A DNA stretch of 64,000 bases, taken from Aerococcus urinae. Lineage in GTDB: Bacteria; Bacillota; Bacilli; Lactobacillales; Aerococcaceae. Positions within the stretch are counted from its first letter, which is position 1; each line of letters opens with the position of its first letter. The position numbers and the translations under genes were made by a program. The DNA lies in contig NZ_CP014161.1 of NCBI RefSeq assembly GCF_001543175.1, forward strand, positions 1,736,001 to 1,800,000, read 5' to 3'. Below are positions 50,864 through 59,712 of this stretch, piece after piece. Under the pieces are notes generated by a model, which worked only from the letters and a program-made list of their open reading frames with translations, was not told the origin of the DNA and made no database searches.

Positions 50864-52039
50864 TTACAGTTTGTTATTTTCCTCAAACTCTTTAAAACTT
50901 CCCGAACTCATAAAATCTAAAAGATAATAATCTAAATTCTTTTTACTTAATTTAACACTATCAATACCAACTTCATTTAAAAACTCCATGTTTAATACCT
51001 GAAACTCAGGAATTTGAAGTACATCTCGTAATATCCAATGGCCTAAATCTTTATTAGGATCAGACATTAAGGCTTTTCCTCCACCTTGGGCGATTTTACA
51101 TTTCATAATATGTCCATTGGGTAACTCAACATTAAATGAGGGATAATTTTGGGTAGGTTTACCAGCCTCATAACGGAAAAACTCTTTAAAAGTAGTATGT
51201 ATCCATGAGGGAATAGGAATATATACCTCATCAGGATGACGTGGCCTTCCTTTAGCATTCCATTGATTTAAACCAGATCTCAGTTGCACTTTACCATCTT
51301 TGGGTGAATATAGAGGTAATATTATATATTCTAGACCATCCTGTTTCTGTGACAAATCATTATTCTTATCGTCGTTGTAATTTGATAAGTTTAATAGTAT
51401 ATCGAAAGGATTTTTAAGTATCTCTACCTCAAATTGACATATAATATGCTGTTCACTAGTATTAAACCTTTTTAGCAAAGTATTTTTAGAACGAGAAAAA
51501 GAATATTCATTATATTTATCTGAAAAATGTATAGTATTTTTATATTGCTTTTTAGGGATCTTAATTGAATTAATGTCTACTAAATCCATTGGAGTTTCTA
51601 CAACGTTCATACATCCTTCATCGCGAGTAATAAGATGATAAAGATTTAATTTAGTATTTGTAGCATTTTGAGTCATTTTAATACGCTTATTTCTTAATTC
51701 AGATACCTTATATATAACTTCTTCATCCGTGACAAGTCCTCTAAATAAATCTGAATCAGAATTAAATTCTGCTACTTTTTGAAATGTATTTCCATTACCT
51801 TGTAAAAAAGTTTTTAGTCCTATCCCTAGATTTCCTTTGACAGCATCAAAAGATATATCGCCTCGAGATAAATTTTTGGCATTAAAGACTTCACAAAATA
51901 AATTTTCATGAGCCCTATAATAAAGAAAAGGATTAACTGTATCAGCAAACAGATTAGATAAAGATCCTACTATTTGTAGTAGTTGTATATACCTTTTCTT
52001 ATCGTCATCAGTTTGTAGATTCCAAAAAAATTCTGACAT
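50864..52039 (-). CDS. probable type II restriction endonuclease
   Basis: A 391-residue protein encoded 22 bases downstream of a cytosine-5 methyltransferase. SFDAVKGNLGIGLKTFLQG (near residues 63-81) has the spacing of a PD-(D/E)xK nuclease core, with Asp and a GLK lysine. The later block SGLNQWNAKGRPRHPDEVYI and PIPSWIHTTF resembles the C-terminal recognition domain of NgoFVII-type enzymes. The specificity is unknown. The gene is very AT-rich, unlike both the lysis island and the flanking chromosome, suggesting recent acquisition with its methyltransferase. Confidence 0.78.
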   Translation of the reverse strand: MSEFFWNLQTDDDKKRYIQLLQIVGSLSNLFADTVNPFLYYRAHENLFCEVFNAKNLSRGDISFDAVKGNLGIGLKTFLQGNGNTFQKVAEFNSDSDLFRGLVTDEEVIYKVSELRNKRIKMTQNATNTKLNLYHLITRDEGCMNVVETPMDLVDINSIKIPKKQYKNTIHFSDKYNEYSFSRSKNTLLKRFNTSEQHIICQFEVEILKNPFDILLNLSNYNDDKNNDLSQKQDGLEYIILPLYSPKDGKVQLRSGLNQWNAKGRPRHPDEVYIPIPSWIHTTFKEFFRYEAGKPTQNYPSFNVELPNGHIMKCKIAQGGGKALMSDPNKDLGHWILRDVLQIPEFQVLNMEFLNEVGIDSVKLSKKNLDYYLLDFMSSGSFKEFEENNKL

Positions 52040-52061
52040 GATAATCTCCCTTTAAAGCACT

Positions 52062-53291
52062 CTATAATGGAACAATCATATAAAATTGCTGACTTTTACC
52101 TTTTTTGATTAAATGAATATATTCATCATCAGATAGAATATTTATATTCTTGGATTGAGAATCTTTAAATAATTCTGCTTCTTTTATAGTATCAAATGTT
52201 TCTACTAATTCTGAATAACCACTATATCTACCATGTATACTTGTAAATATTAACGCAAAATTAGATCTAGTTAATTTTTTATTTTCTATTTTCTTCCTAT
52301 TAACTTTAATATCTAATGCTTTAGCTATATTTGTTGCAATTCTTTTAATAACAGGAACAGAAACACTATTTCCAGATTGCTTATATAGGTGGCTTTTAGC
52401 CATATCTTTAGGTAAATTAAATTCCTCTGGGAAACCTTGGACATTAAATGTTTCTCTTGGAGTTAATTTTCTAATTCCCCCTTTTGTTAAAATAATTGGA
52501 ACATTATGCCCTCCAGTTCCCATATTTGCAGTTAGAGTAGGAACAACACCTGATTTATTTTCTCTAACATATTGCCTTCTCCATTGATAAACTGAATCCT
52601 CATTCGTAACACCTTCAGCGAGAGTAGAATAAAATGGTTGTTTACCTTCCCTATAATAATATGCTTCATCAAATTTATCTTCATAATTTAATATATCATG
52701 TAACTTAGTAGTTAATGTTACTTCACCAGGAAATTCAAAGGAATCATACTGAGCTTTATTATTAAACCCCACTATATATATTCTTTCTCTGTTTTGTGGA
52801 ATGTTTCCATAATCTTTTGTATTTAGAACTTTCCACTTAATGAAGTATCCATTTGTTACTAAAGCTTCACGAATGACTTTAAAAGTGTTTCCATGATCAT
52901 GAGTAACCATATTCTTTACATTTTCAATAAATATAGCTTGAGGCTTTTTATGATTAATAATTCTAAGCAATTCAAAGAATAAATCCCCTCGCTCATCTTC
53001 AAATCCTTTTCGATAACCTGCAATACTAAACGCCTGACAAGGAAAGCCACCTGTGAATATATCTGAATTTGGAACTTCAGATGGCAAAACATCGTGAATA
53101 TCTCGTTCATCTAATTCCACTTCAGGAAAATTAGTTTTATATGTAATTGCTGCGTTTTTATCGAATTCGTTAGCATAATCAATTCTGAACTTGCCGGTTT
53201 GTTCAAAACCTAGCTCAATTCCACCAACACCTGCAAAAAAAGAAGCTAAAGAATATCTTGATTCAGGTGTAGAACTTACAGAATTTGTCAT
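52062..53291 (-). CDS. type II DNA (cytosine-5) methyltransferase
   Basis: A 409-residue C5 methyltransferase. Motif I is SFFAGVGGIELGFEQTG (residues 17-33), motif IV GGFPCQAFSIAG with the catalytic cysteine, motif VI ENVKN, motif VIII QNRERIYIVGF and motif X GNSVSVPVIKRIA. A short target-recognition region lies between VIII and IX. About 75 extra residues follow motif X, an addition of unknown role. It protects DNA against the adjacent endonuclease. One 60-base line (52261-52320) holds only about 18% G+C. Confidence 0.93.
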   Translation of the reverse strand: MTNSVSSTPESRYSLASFFAGVGGIELGFEQTGKFRIDYANEFDKNAAITYKTNFPEVELDERDIHDVLPSEVPNSDIFTGGFPCQAFSIAGYRKGFEDERGDLFFELLRIINHKKPQAIFIENVKNMVTHDHGNTFKVIREALVTNGYFIKWKVLNTKDYGNIPQNRERIYIVGFNNKAQYDSFEFPGEVTLTTKLHDILNYEDKFDEAYYYREGKQPFYSTLAEGVTNEDSVYQWRRQYVRENKSGVVPTLTANMGTGGHNVPIILTKGGIRKLTPRETFNVQGFPEEFNLPKDMAKSHLYKQSGNSVSVPVIKRIATNIAKALDIKVNRKKIENKKLTRSNFALIFTSIHGRYSGYSELVETFDTIKEAELFKDSQSKNINILSDDEYIHLIKKGKSQQFYMIVPL

Positions 53292-54091
53292 TGCTTTTAC
53301 CTCCTTAATTTACATATCTTCAAGTATACCATCTTTATTATTTGCTATATAACTATTTATTACTATGTATATATTGAATATAACCCTATAATAATTCACT
53401 TTTAAATATTAAAAAGTGAATTTCTATTTATGATTTTAAAACAGCAAAAGCCACCTATAGTGGTGGCTTTTACTAGCTTTCCGATTTAGTTATAAAAATA
53501 GAAAGTTATTGACATTCTTATAGTAAGAATATCATCTTTTATAATAATACATATATATTATTTTGTCACGTATTTACTAGAGTAGCTTATGAATGAAAAA
53601 GGCTTACTACTTATGAAAAAAATTAATAAAACAGCCACCTGGAGTGATGGGGAACATATTAGGATCTGACGAGACAGAATTAATTGTAATCGGTGCTTTA
53701 TTAGCATTTTCATTTGCTAGCATAACTTCTTCACCTGCAGAGTATGTTTGTCTATTTACATTAGACAGATCTAGTGATGTTCTATCAGCTTGTTTTTCTG
53801 TATTTGCAGGAATTACGTTAAAAAATTTTCTTCTGAGGCTTTATTTCCCTGTTAGTTGAAAGAAATAATTAAAATATTTTGGTAAATAATGTTATCAATT
53901 ACTATATACTATCTATAACAGAACCTCTCCACGCTTAATGTAATTTCTACATGCGGACCAGGGAGAGGGCTTTTTATATAATATGCATTCATGTTTTAAG
54001 TAATTGAAATAAAAACTTTCACCCAGAACTCCTCGCCTCAGCATGTTTTTGTTATACTAATTATTAAATAATATTTTTTGGGTGATATCAG
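53292..54091. other. intergenic region with two hairpins and one doubtful small gene
   Basis: AAAGCCACC (53450-53458) and GGTGGCTTTT (53464-53473) form a hairpin. A second structure, CCTCTCC (about 53927-53933) with GGAGAGGGCTTTTT (about 53962-53976) around an inner ATGTA/TACAT stem, looks like a plus-strand terminator. A 70-codon frame between them is listed separately. TATACT (about 54054) may be the -10 of the downstream gene. Otherwise AT-rich and empty. Confidence 0.55.
53647..53859 (+). CDS. possible small membrane protein, doubtful
   Basis: A 70-residue reading frame beginning MGNILGSDETELI. Two hydrophobic stretches (about LIVIGALLAFSFASI and LSACFSVFAGITLKNFLL) suggest a membrane peptide. 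The GGAG before the ATG is too close for an ideal ribosome site. A terminator-like hairpin 65 bases downstream supports plus-strand transcription. It may be a real small protein or just the body of a non-coding RNA. Confidence 0.3.
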   Translation: MGNILGSDETELIVIGALLAFSFASITSSPAEYVCLFTLDRSSDVLSACFSVFAGITLKNFLLRLYFPVS

Positions 54092-55912
54092 ATGACTAAT
54101 GACCGACCGATAATAGAACAAATAGACTATGATGAAACTGCTCTGAAGAAATTTGAGCAGTCGATGCAAAAAAACACTGAAACGCTGACAAATTCAGTAA
54201 GTAAAAGCGACATGTTTTTGGCTTACCCTACTGTCTATGTGATCACCGGGGAAAAGAGCAAAAAATTTATCGGTTATGTTGGCGAAACGACTAATATTAT
54301 TTCGCGCACCCAACAACACTTAACTAGAGACCCTATTGAAAGACAAGATTGGCGAGAATTTAAACAGGCTAAATCGGCCAGCTTATTTATTATTGGTCAT
54401 GAAAAATTCAATAAATCGCTGACCTTAGATATCGAAAATCGATTAATGTTATATATGTCTGGTAACCCAAATATCGGTCAATTGAATAACAGAAGAAATA
54501 ATCCGCAAATTAAATATTATACCCATGAATATTTAGAAGATTTTACTTCCAAAATCTGGCAAGATTTACATGATCACGAGCCTGAAATCTTTCCCGATGA
54601 GTCTGTCATTAAAGACAGCGCCTTATTTAAAGCCTCGCCCTTCCATAAATTAACTCTTGAACAAATAAAAGCCAAAAAGAAAATTTTTGATAAGGTCCTT
54701 GATAATTTTAAAAAGCAAAAAAGTTCAAAATCAGATGAAGAAGCTGAATTAATCCTGGTTAGTGGTGAAGCTGGAGCGGGTAAGACCGTCTTACTGAGTG
54801 CTCTATTTTATGAATTGAATAACCTTAGATACCAAGATAGTCATATTGAAAATGATGAGGCTGAGATCATTGATTCGCTTGACGATCCCTTAGATTGTTA
54901 TTTATTAGTCAACCATAATGAGCAATTACAGGTTTATAATGATATCGCCTTAAAATTAAATATCCAAAAGAAAAAGGATGAAAAAGTATTAAAACCAACC
55001 ACCTTTATCAACAAAGCTAAAAAACTTGATCATCCTGTTGATATCGTCTTGATCGATGAAGGCCACCTATTACTCACCCAAGGTAACCAAGGGTATAGTG
55101 GAAAAGACCAATTAACGGATATTTTAGAACATGCTAAATTGGTTATTCTGATCTTTGACGAAGACCAAATTATTGCACGAACCCAATATTGGGAAAATCT
55201 TAGAATTGATCAGATGATTGATCGAAGTATTGAAAACGATAACTATATTTACTTAGAAAACCGAATGCGGATTCATTCTGGACCGGAAACGGTAGAATGG
55301 ATCAACACCTTCGTTAAAGACAGAAAGATTACCAATATCCCAAATGACAGCTTGGGTTACGATATCAAAATATTTGATGACAGCCAAAGCATGTATCAAG
55401 CGATCATCGAAAAAGCACAAAATCGAGACAATGGGATCTCACGGATGTTAGCTACCTATGATTGGGACTGGAAGGCGCCTACGAAGGAAAAATCAGCTTG
55501 GTATGTTGAGGATGGAGATTTTAAACTACCATGGAACTATACTGATACTAAGCAACCAAGTAAAAGTAAGGATAATCAGTCTTGGGCAGAACAACCAAAG
55601 TCCCTACATGAAGTGGGGTCAACTTATACCATTCAAGGTTTCGACTTGAATTATGCTGGCGTCATTATCGGCCCTTCGGTAAAATATCGAAATGGTAAAG
55701 TCATTTACGATGCTAGTGCCGCTAGGTCTGATCAAATGACTAAAAAACGGACACTGGAATCTGGTGAGAAGGTCGATATTTCTGATAAACTCTTACAAAA
55801 TCAGTTAAATGTCCTCCTCAAACGGGGAATTAACGGTTTATACATCCATGCTGTTGATAAAGAATTACAAGCAATGCTCCAAAAAGCACAAAACCATGAG
55901 TTAAAGGAATGA
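54092..55912 (+). CDS. GIY-YIG nuclease fused to DUF2075 (Schlafen-type) ATPase/helicase
   Basis: A 606-residue protein. The N-terminal GIY-YIG domain (about 45-130) keeps the key residues: VYVITG and GYVGETTN tyrosines, SRTQQH with Arg and His, and the metal-binding Glu in DIENRLMLY. A DUF2075 P-loop ATPase follows: Walker A GEAGAGKTVL (about 226-235), Walker B VLIDEGHLLL (about 316-325), and TIQGFDLNYAGVIIGP and LLKRGINGLYI resembling helicase motifs V and VI. No membrane or signal sequence is seen. The next gene, a MazG-like hydrolase, starts 4 bases after its stop. A nucleic-acid-cutting defence or repair role is inferred, not shown. Confidence 0.85.
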   Translation: MTNDRPIIEQIDYDETALKKFEQSMQKNTETLTNSVSKSDMFLAYPTVYVITGEKSKKFIGYVGETTNIISRTQQHLTRDPIERQDWREFKQAKSASLFIIGHEKFNKSLTLDIENRLMLYMSGNPNIGQLNNRRNNPQIKYYTHEYLEDFTSKIWQDLHDHEPEIFPDESVIKDSALFKASPFHKLTLEQIKAKKKIFDKVLDNFKKQKSSKSDEEAELILVSGEAGAGKTVLLSALFYELNNLRYQDSHIENDEAEIIDSLDDPLDCYLLVNHNEQLQVYNDIALKLNIQKKKDEKVLKPTTFINKAKKLDHPVDIVLIDEGHLLLTQGNQGYSGKDQLTDILEHAKLVILIFDEDQIIARTQYWENLRIDQMIDRSIENDNYIYLENRMRIHSGPETVEWINTFVKDRKITNIPNDSLGYDIKIFDDSQSMYQAIIEKAQNRDNGISRMLATYDWDWKAPTKEKSAWYVEDGDFKLPWNYTDTKQPSKSKDNQSWAEQPKSLHEVGSTYTIQGFDLNYAGVIIGPSVKYRNGKVIYDASAARSDQMTKKRTLESGEKVDISDKLLQNQLNVLLKRGINGLYIHAVDKELQAMLQKAQNHELKE

Positions 55913-55916
55913 GAAA

Positions 55917-56243
55917 ATGATGGATTTAATCGATAAAATTAATGCCTTTCGCGATGAGAGAGATTGGCGCAAGTTTCATAACGAAAAAGACCTCGCCCTC
56001 TCAATTGTCTTAGAAGCTAGCGAGCTCCTTGAAATTTACCAATGGAAATCAGCGGAAGAAGGTAACAAAAACCTGCAAGCCATCAAAGAAGAGCTAGCGG
56101 ATGTCTTGATCTATAGCTTGATGTTTGCAGATAATTTAGACCTCGATGTTAATCAAATTATCGAAGAAAAGTTAAAACTCAACGCCAAAAAATATCCCGT
56201 AGAGAAAAGTAAGGGCAGCAATAAAAAATATACCGAACTTTAG
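55917..56243 (+). CDS. MazG-like nucleotide pyrophosphohydrolase
   Basis: A 108-residue all-helical protein of the MazG-like/RS21-C6 type. Metal-binding motifs are LEASELLEIYQW (EASE box, about residues 33-44) and EELADVLIYSLMFADNL (ExxxD box). Such enzymes hydrolyse (d)NTPs to monophosphates. It is translated from an ATG (55917, or the next at 55920) 4 bases after the GIY-YIG/DUF2075 gene. Coupling suggests a joint function, perhaps nucleotide depletion or clean-up linked to the ATPase. A strong terminator follows. Confidence 0.88.
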   Translation: MMDLIDKINAFRDERDWRKFHNEKDLALSIVLEASELLEIYQWKSAEEGNKNLQAIKEELADVLIYSLMFADNLDLDVNQIIEEKLKLNAKKYPVEKSKGSNKKYTEL

Positions 56244-56249
56244 ATAGAG

Positions 56250-56302
56250 AATAAAAGCTCCGAAAAATGACAGAAATTGTGACATTTTTCGGAGCTTTTT
56301 TC
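56250..56302. terminator. bidirectional terminator
   Basis: AAAGCTCCGAAAAATG (about 56251-56270) and CATTTTTCGGAGCTTTTTT (about 56283-56302) form a long stem between the convergent MazG-like and Fic genes. Confidence 0.9.
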
Positions 56303-56337
56303 ATGTGATTTTTTATTAAGCAGAAAATAAGATTTTT

Positions 56338-56943
56338 CTAATCCTTCTCACCCGAATCATCAGCATCTATCTCCTCCATCGAATAAGCATTCAAATCCTC
56401 ATAAAAATAAGACTGCTCAACGCCCTTCATATAGACTTGACGACTGTCAATAGCATCGGACAGAGCTTCTTTCAGCAATATTTTAATAAAGTGGGGATTA
56501 GTAGGGCTCATGGCCATTGCCGATAGATAATCGGTCTTATTAATTTGTTGCCAATCGACACATAAAGCGAGTTCTTGCTTCAAAATAAGGTCCAACCAAA
56601 TCCGAGTCGCCCGCCCATTTCCTTCCATAAAGGGATGGAGAATATTCATTCCCACATACTTATCGATGATCTCGTCAAAGGTCTGCTGGGGCATCTTCTC
56701 TATCGCTTGTGCCGCACTTCTTAAATAAATCGCACTAGCAAAGCGAAAGCCTTGCTTCGAAATATTCTTATCCCGCAATTTCCCTGCCTGATAACCTGGT
56801 AAATCATGGAATAAGGCATAATGGATTTCCTGTAGGCCCTTGATTGTGCCCACTTCAAATGCCTGAAGGGCTCCACTATCCCAAAGCGCAATCGCTTGGG
56901 ACTTCGATAGGTATTCTTCTTGGTCTAAAGAATTATCTGCCAA
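56338..56943 (-). CDS. Fic-domain protein (class III-like), TTG start
   Basis: A 201-residue Fic protein. The catalytic motif HPFMEGNGR (about 103-111) is complete, with the AMP-transfer histidine. Near the C-terminus, MKGVEQSYFYED resembles the class III inhibitory helix S-x-x-x-E-G/N, with Asp in the last position. Class III Fic proteins, such as that of Neisseria meningitidis, self-inhibit and AMPylate a target such as DNA gyrase. The TTG at 56943 has GAGGGG 8 bases upstream; a GTG at 56952 overlaps that site. No antitoxin gene is adjacent, consistent with self-inhibition. Confidence 0.85.
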   Translation of the reverse strand: MADNSLDQEEYLSKSQAIALWDSGALQAFEVGTIKGLQEIHYALFHDLPGYQAGKLRDKNISKQGFRFASAIYLRSAAQAIEKMPQQTFDEIIDKYVGMNILHPFMEGNGRATRIWLDLILKQELALCVDWQQINKTDYLSAMAMSPTNPHFIKILLKEALSDAIDSRQVYMKGVEQSYFYEDLNAYSMEEIDADDSGEKD

Positions 56944-57093
56944 CCCATTCACCCCTCACTTTAATCGCTTAGTATTATGATTCATTTTACCATATAGACC
57001 TCAGTCTATTCCTAGTGGAACATTGATTACTGGACAGTATTCCTAACATAATTCACCTTTTAAATCCAAAAAAGCAATTCCGCTCCAATCCCC

Positions 57094-57122
57094 TTGACAA
57101 AGCCATTCTAACAAGCTTTAAT
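57094..57122 (+). promoter_or_regulatory. promoter of lipoprotein gene 1
   Basis: TTGACA (57094-57099), 17 bases and TTTAAT (57117-57122), then ATTAAAGAAAGGGTTTTCA. The same block precedes the paralogue at 62457. Confidence 0.75.
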
Positions 57123-57190
57123 TAAAGAAAGGGTTTTCAAAATATACTTTTTTGAGACAAATAAACACCATACAGACGGAGGAAACAACC

Positions 57191-57874
57191 ATGAAGAAAG
57201 CAAATCACAAACTCCTATCCCTAACCGCCCTACTCGCCTTATTCCTTGTCGGCTGCCAAAACGACGCTGACCAATCCACCGCAAGTTCTCAAAGCCAAGA
57301 ATCAGTAAGTTCTGAAGCCAGTTCAGAGAAAGAAGAATCTAAAGAAAAGGAATCCAGCAAGGAAGAGTCAGAAAGTAAGGAAAAGAAAGAAAAAGCAGAG
57401 AAAGCTGCCAAGGAAGAAAAGACTGAAAGTGAAAGCCAAGCAGAAGAGACTGAATCAGACAGTTCCGTCAATGAGTCGTCAGTTCCTACTATTGCTGGTG
57501 ACCTTGGTCGCACTACTTCCCACCAAGGTATTGATATCGAACAACTCCAACAAGGTGATCACTCCACTTTAGTGGGTACTTGGCGCAATGGAAATGGAGA
57601 GGAACTTGTCATTGATGAAGATGGTTATGTCAATGGTAACCTATATATATTTCTAGATCCTTTTAGAATGGAAAGTCAAACTATGATTGTAAATATTAAG
57701 GAACCTGATTCGTATGGTGGTGCAGCTTTAAATATTATTCCCGCAGGAACCCAGATGAAAGCTCCCATGCTTGACCTTGTCGATGCCTCTGACTATAGTC
57801 GTGACCGATTACTTGTAGCCCAAACCTATGGCACAATGGAAATGCCTGAAGAATTCTACTATAGAGTAGACTAA
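57191..57874 (+). CDS. surface lipoprotein with DUF6287-type C-terminal domain
   Basis: A 227-residue lipoprotein. The signal peptide ends in ALFLVGC (lipobox, Cys near residue 22). A Ser/Glu/Lys-rich linker (about 25-95) follows and then a C-terminal domain with VPTIAGDLG, LVGTWRNGNGEELVIDEDG and SDYSRDRLL, ending EEFYYRVD. DUF6287-like domains occur in streptococcal and aerococcal surface proteins; the function is unknown. The ATG at 57191 has GGAGG upstream. The paralogue at 62457 shares linker, terminal domain and promoter. Confidence 0.85.
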   Translation: MKKANHKLLSLTALLALFLVGCQNDADQSTASSQSQESVSSEASSEKEESKEKESSKEESESKEKKEKAEKAAKEEKTESESQAEETESDSSVNESSVPTIAGDLGRTTSHQGIDIEQLQQGDHSTLVGTWRNGNGEELVIDEDGYVNGNLYIFLDPFRMESQTMIVNIKEPDSYGGAALNIIPAGTQMKAPMLDLVDASDYSRDRLLVAQTYGTMEMPEEFYYRVD

Positions 57875-57903
57875 AACCTCTAACCACACCAAAATTCCAA
57901 AGC

Positions 57904-57957
57904 ATAAAAAGACACAGCAATCCCTTCAATGACTAGCGGACTTGCTGTGCTTTTTCA
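57904..57957. terminator. bidirectional terminator
   Basis: AAAGACACAGCA (about 57908-57919) and TGCTGTGCTTTTT (about 57943-57955) form the stem between the lipoprotein and the URO-D-like gene. Similar GACACAG stems end the genes near 61950 and 63700. Confidence 0.75.
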
Positions 57958-57997
57958 TTTATAAAATAAACTTTTCCATCCAAACACCAATCAACTA

Positions 57998-59011
57998 CTA
58001 AGCCTCAGTCCGTAGATTAAAGATGCGATCAGTTTCCGCTTTGACTTTCTTGATATAATAGATCAGCTCGGGGTCAAAGAAGCTATTGGTCCCACAAGAG
58101 GGGCTAAGTAATAAGCGTTGCCCCTTAGTGGCTTTATAGATTTGGTAGATTTGGTTGCGGATGGCATTACGGTTAAAGTCGTTGAAGCTAAAGCGGTCAA
58201 CCCCACAATTCAGGACGAAATCGCTATACTGGAAGACTTCCTCTACGCTAGGTAGGGATTCAAAGGCATGCCAGTTAAAGACCTGGATGGGATAATCCTT
58301 GATCAGGTCAAACATAATATTAGTCCCATGGGCATGGAAGCTGTTAAACCAACCCGCCTTGGAAGCTTCTAATATTTTTAAGTCATAGGCTTTACCAAAT
58401 TCTAAGTATTCTTCCTCCGTCACCCGGTCATAGCGGACAAACTGAGAGGCCAGGTAGACGCCTGACGCGCCTAATTCCAAGGCTGCTTGAACATATTGAA
58501 CTTGGACATTGGTCAAGTTTTCCAGGGTTTGATGGATGAGCTCCTTCTCGCCACTGCGGATAAATTCAACCGCCCGCCCCTGGGTCAGCTTGTCCAGGAT
58601 GGTTAGGGGACTAAAGGAAATCACCGTAACCGGCACTTGGTCGCCTAGTAAATCCAATAAGTAGGTCAGCGATTTTAACTCGCGCTGGTAAGAGGCAGTA
58701 GAGATATCGAGGTCATGGGGCAGCTTTTTTAAATCTTCTGGGTGGTTATAAGGGGTCTTAACCACTTTAGAGACACCGCCCTTATAGACGGGGGAATGGT
58801 CCACCTCATCTACATAGTCCTCCACCGTAAAGAGCCCGTTACTGCTGTGGCCCGCATAATCTAGGTCATATTTCTTAACTTTTTCTGCTAGGGCCTGGGC
58901 ATATTTTACCGGATCATGGTCGACTTGGGGCAGGTGGGATTTAAAGGAAAAGGGGACATAGTCAGTTTCTTCTTTATTAATAATGCGTTTGATTAATTCA
59001 ATTTTACTCAT
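57998..59011 (-). CDS. uroporphyrinogen decarboxylase-family protein (probable methyltransferase)
   Basis: A 337-residue TIM-barrel protein. VPFSFKSHLPQVDHDP lies near the start, FNSFHAHGTNI and FNWHAFESLP are in the middle, and LLSPSCGTNSFF near the end. His-x-His and Cys motifs at these places are where the MtaA-type cobalamin or methyl-sulphur transferases bind zinc. True haem decarboxylases lack this context. It follows a methionine-type ABC permease by 38 bases, so a role in methyl transfer or sulphur amino-acid salvage is likely. The ATG at 59011 has GGAG 9 bases upstream. Confidence 0.72.
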   Translation of the reverse strand: MSKIELIKRIINKEETDYVPFSFKSHLPQVDHDPVKYAQALAEKVKKYDLDYAGHSSNGLFTVEDYVDEVDHSPVYKGGVSKVVKTPYNHPEDLKKLPHDLDISTASYQRELKSLTYLLDLLGDQVPVTVISFSPLTILDKLTQGRAVEFIRSGEKELIHQTLENLTNVQVQYVQAALELGASGVYLASQFVRYDRVTEEEYLEFGKAYDLKILEASKAGWFNSFHAHGTNIMFDLIKDYPIQVFNWHAFESLPSVEEVFQYSDFVLNCGVDRFSFNDFNRNAIRNQIYQIYKATKGQRLLLSPSCGTNSFFDPELIYYIKKVKAETDRIFNLRTEA

Positions 59012-59049
59012 TTTTGTCTTCTCCATTAGATTCATTTTTACAGCGATTA

Positions 59050-59712
59050 CTATCTTAGGGACTGTTTATAGAGGTAGTTGCCAACAAATTGGGCGCAGTG
59101 AACAATGAGGATGATCACCAGGACGGTCCCGTACATGATCACGGAGTCAAAGCTGTTGTAGCCGTAGTTAATGGCCACTGAACCCAAGCCGCCAGCGCCA
59201 ACAGTTCCGGCAGCCGAAGTGGTTCCGATAATGCCAATAATGGCCACGGTTAAGTTGACAATCACCAAGGGCGCCGCTTCCACTAAGACGACTTCCTTCA
59301 TGATTTGGTAGTCGCTGGCTCCAAATGAACGGATGGCCTCAATCAAGGGCCGCCCCACCTCGCGGAAGGAATTCTCTAATAGGCGCGCCACGGTGGCGGT
59401 TCCACTGATGGTTAGGGGCACCAAGGCCGCTGTCCGCCCGATCACCCCGCCAACAATGCCACGGGTTAAGGGGATGACAGCCACAACCAGGATAATAAAG
59501 GGAAAGGAGCGGACAATATTAATGAAGGCATCCAAAATGCCATAAATGAAAGCATTGGGTCGCAGCCCTTCTTTATCGGTATAATACAAGGCCACCGCGA
59601 TGACAAAACCTAAGGCGGTCGATAAGATCATGGTAAAAAACACCATATAAGCCGTGTCAAAAACCGATGGGCCTAAAATTGCGGATAATTTTACTAAACT
59701 CGCTTCCATCTT
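59050..59712 (-). CDS. metI: methionine-type ABC transporter permease
   Basis: A 220-residue permease with about five membrane helices. The EAA loop region SFGASDYQIMKEVVLVEAAPL (about 130-150, split as SFGASDYQIMKEV and VLVEAAPL) contacts the ATPase. The ATG at 59712 has GGAGGG 7 bases upstream and overlaps the end of the ATPase gene by 2 bases. Confidence 0.9.
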   Translation of the reverse strand, partial: KMEASLVKLSAILGPSVFDTAYMVFFTMILSTALGFVIAVALYYTDKEGLRPNAFIYGILDAFINIVRSFPFIILVVAVIPLTRGIVGGVIGRTAALVPLTISGTATVARLLENSFREVGRPLIEAIRSFGASDYQIMKEVVLVEAAPLVIVNLTVAIIGIIGTTSAAGTVGAGGLGSVAINYGYNSFDSVIMYGTVLVIILIVHCAQFVGNYLYKQSLR

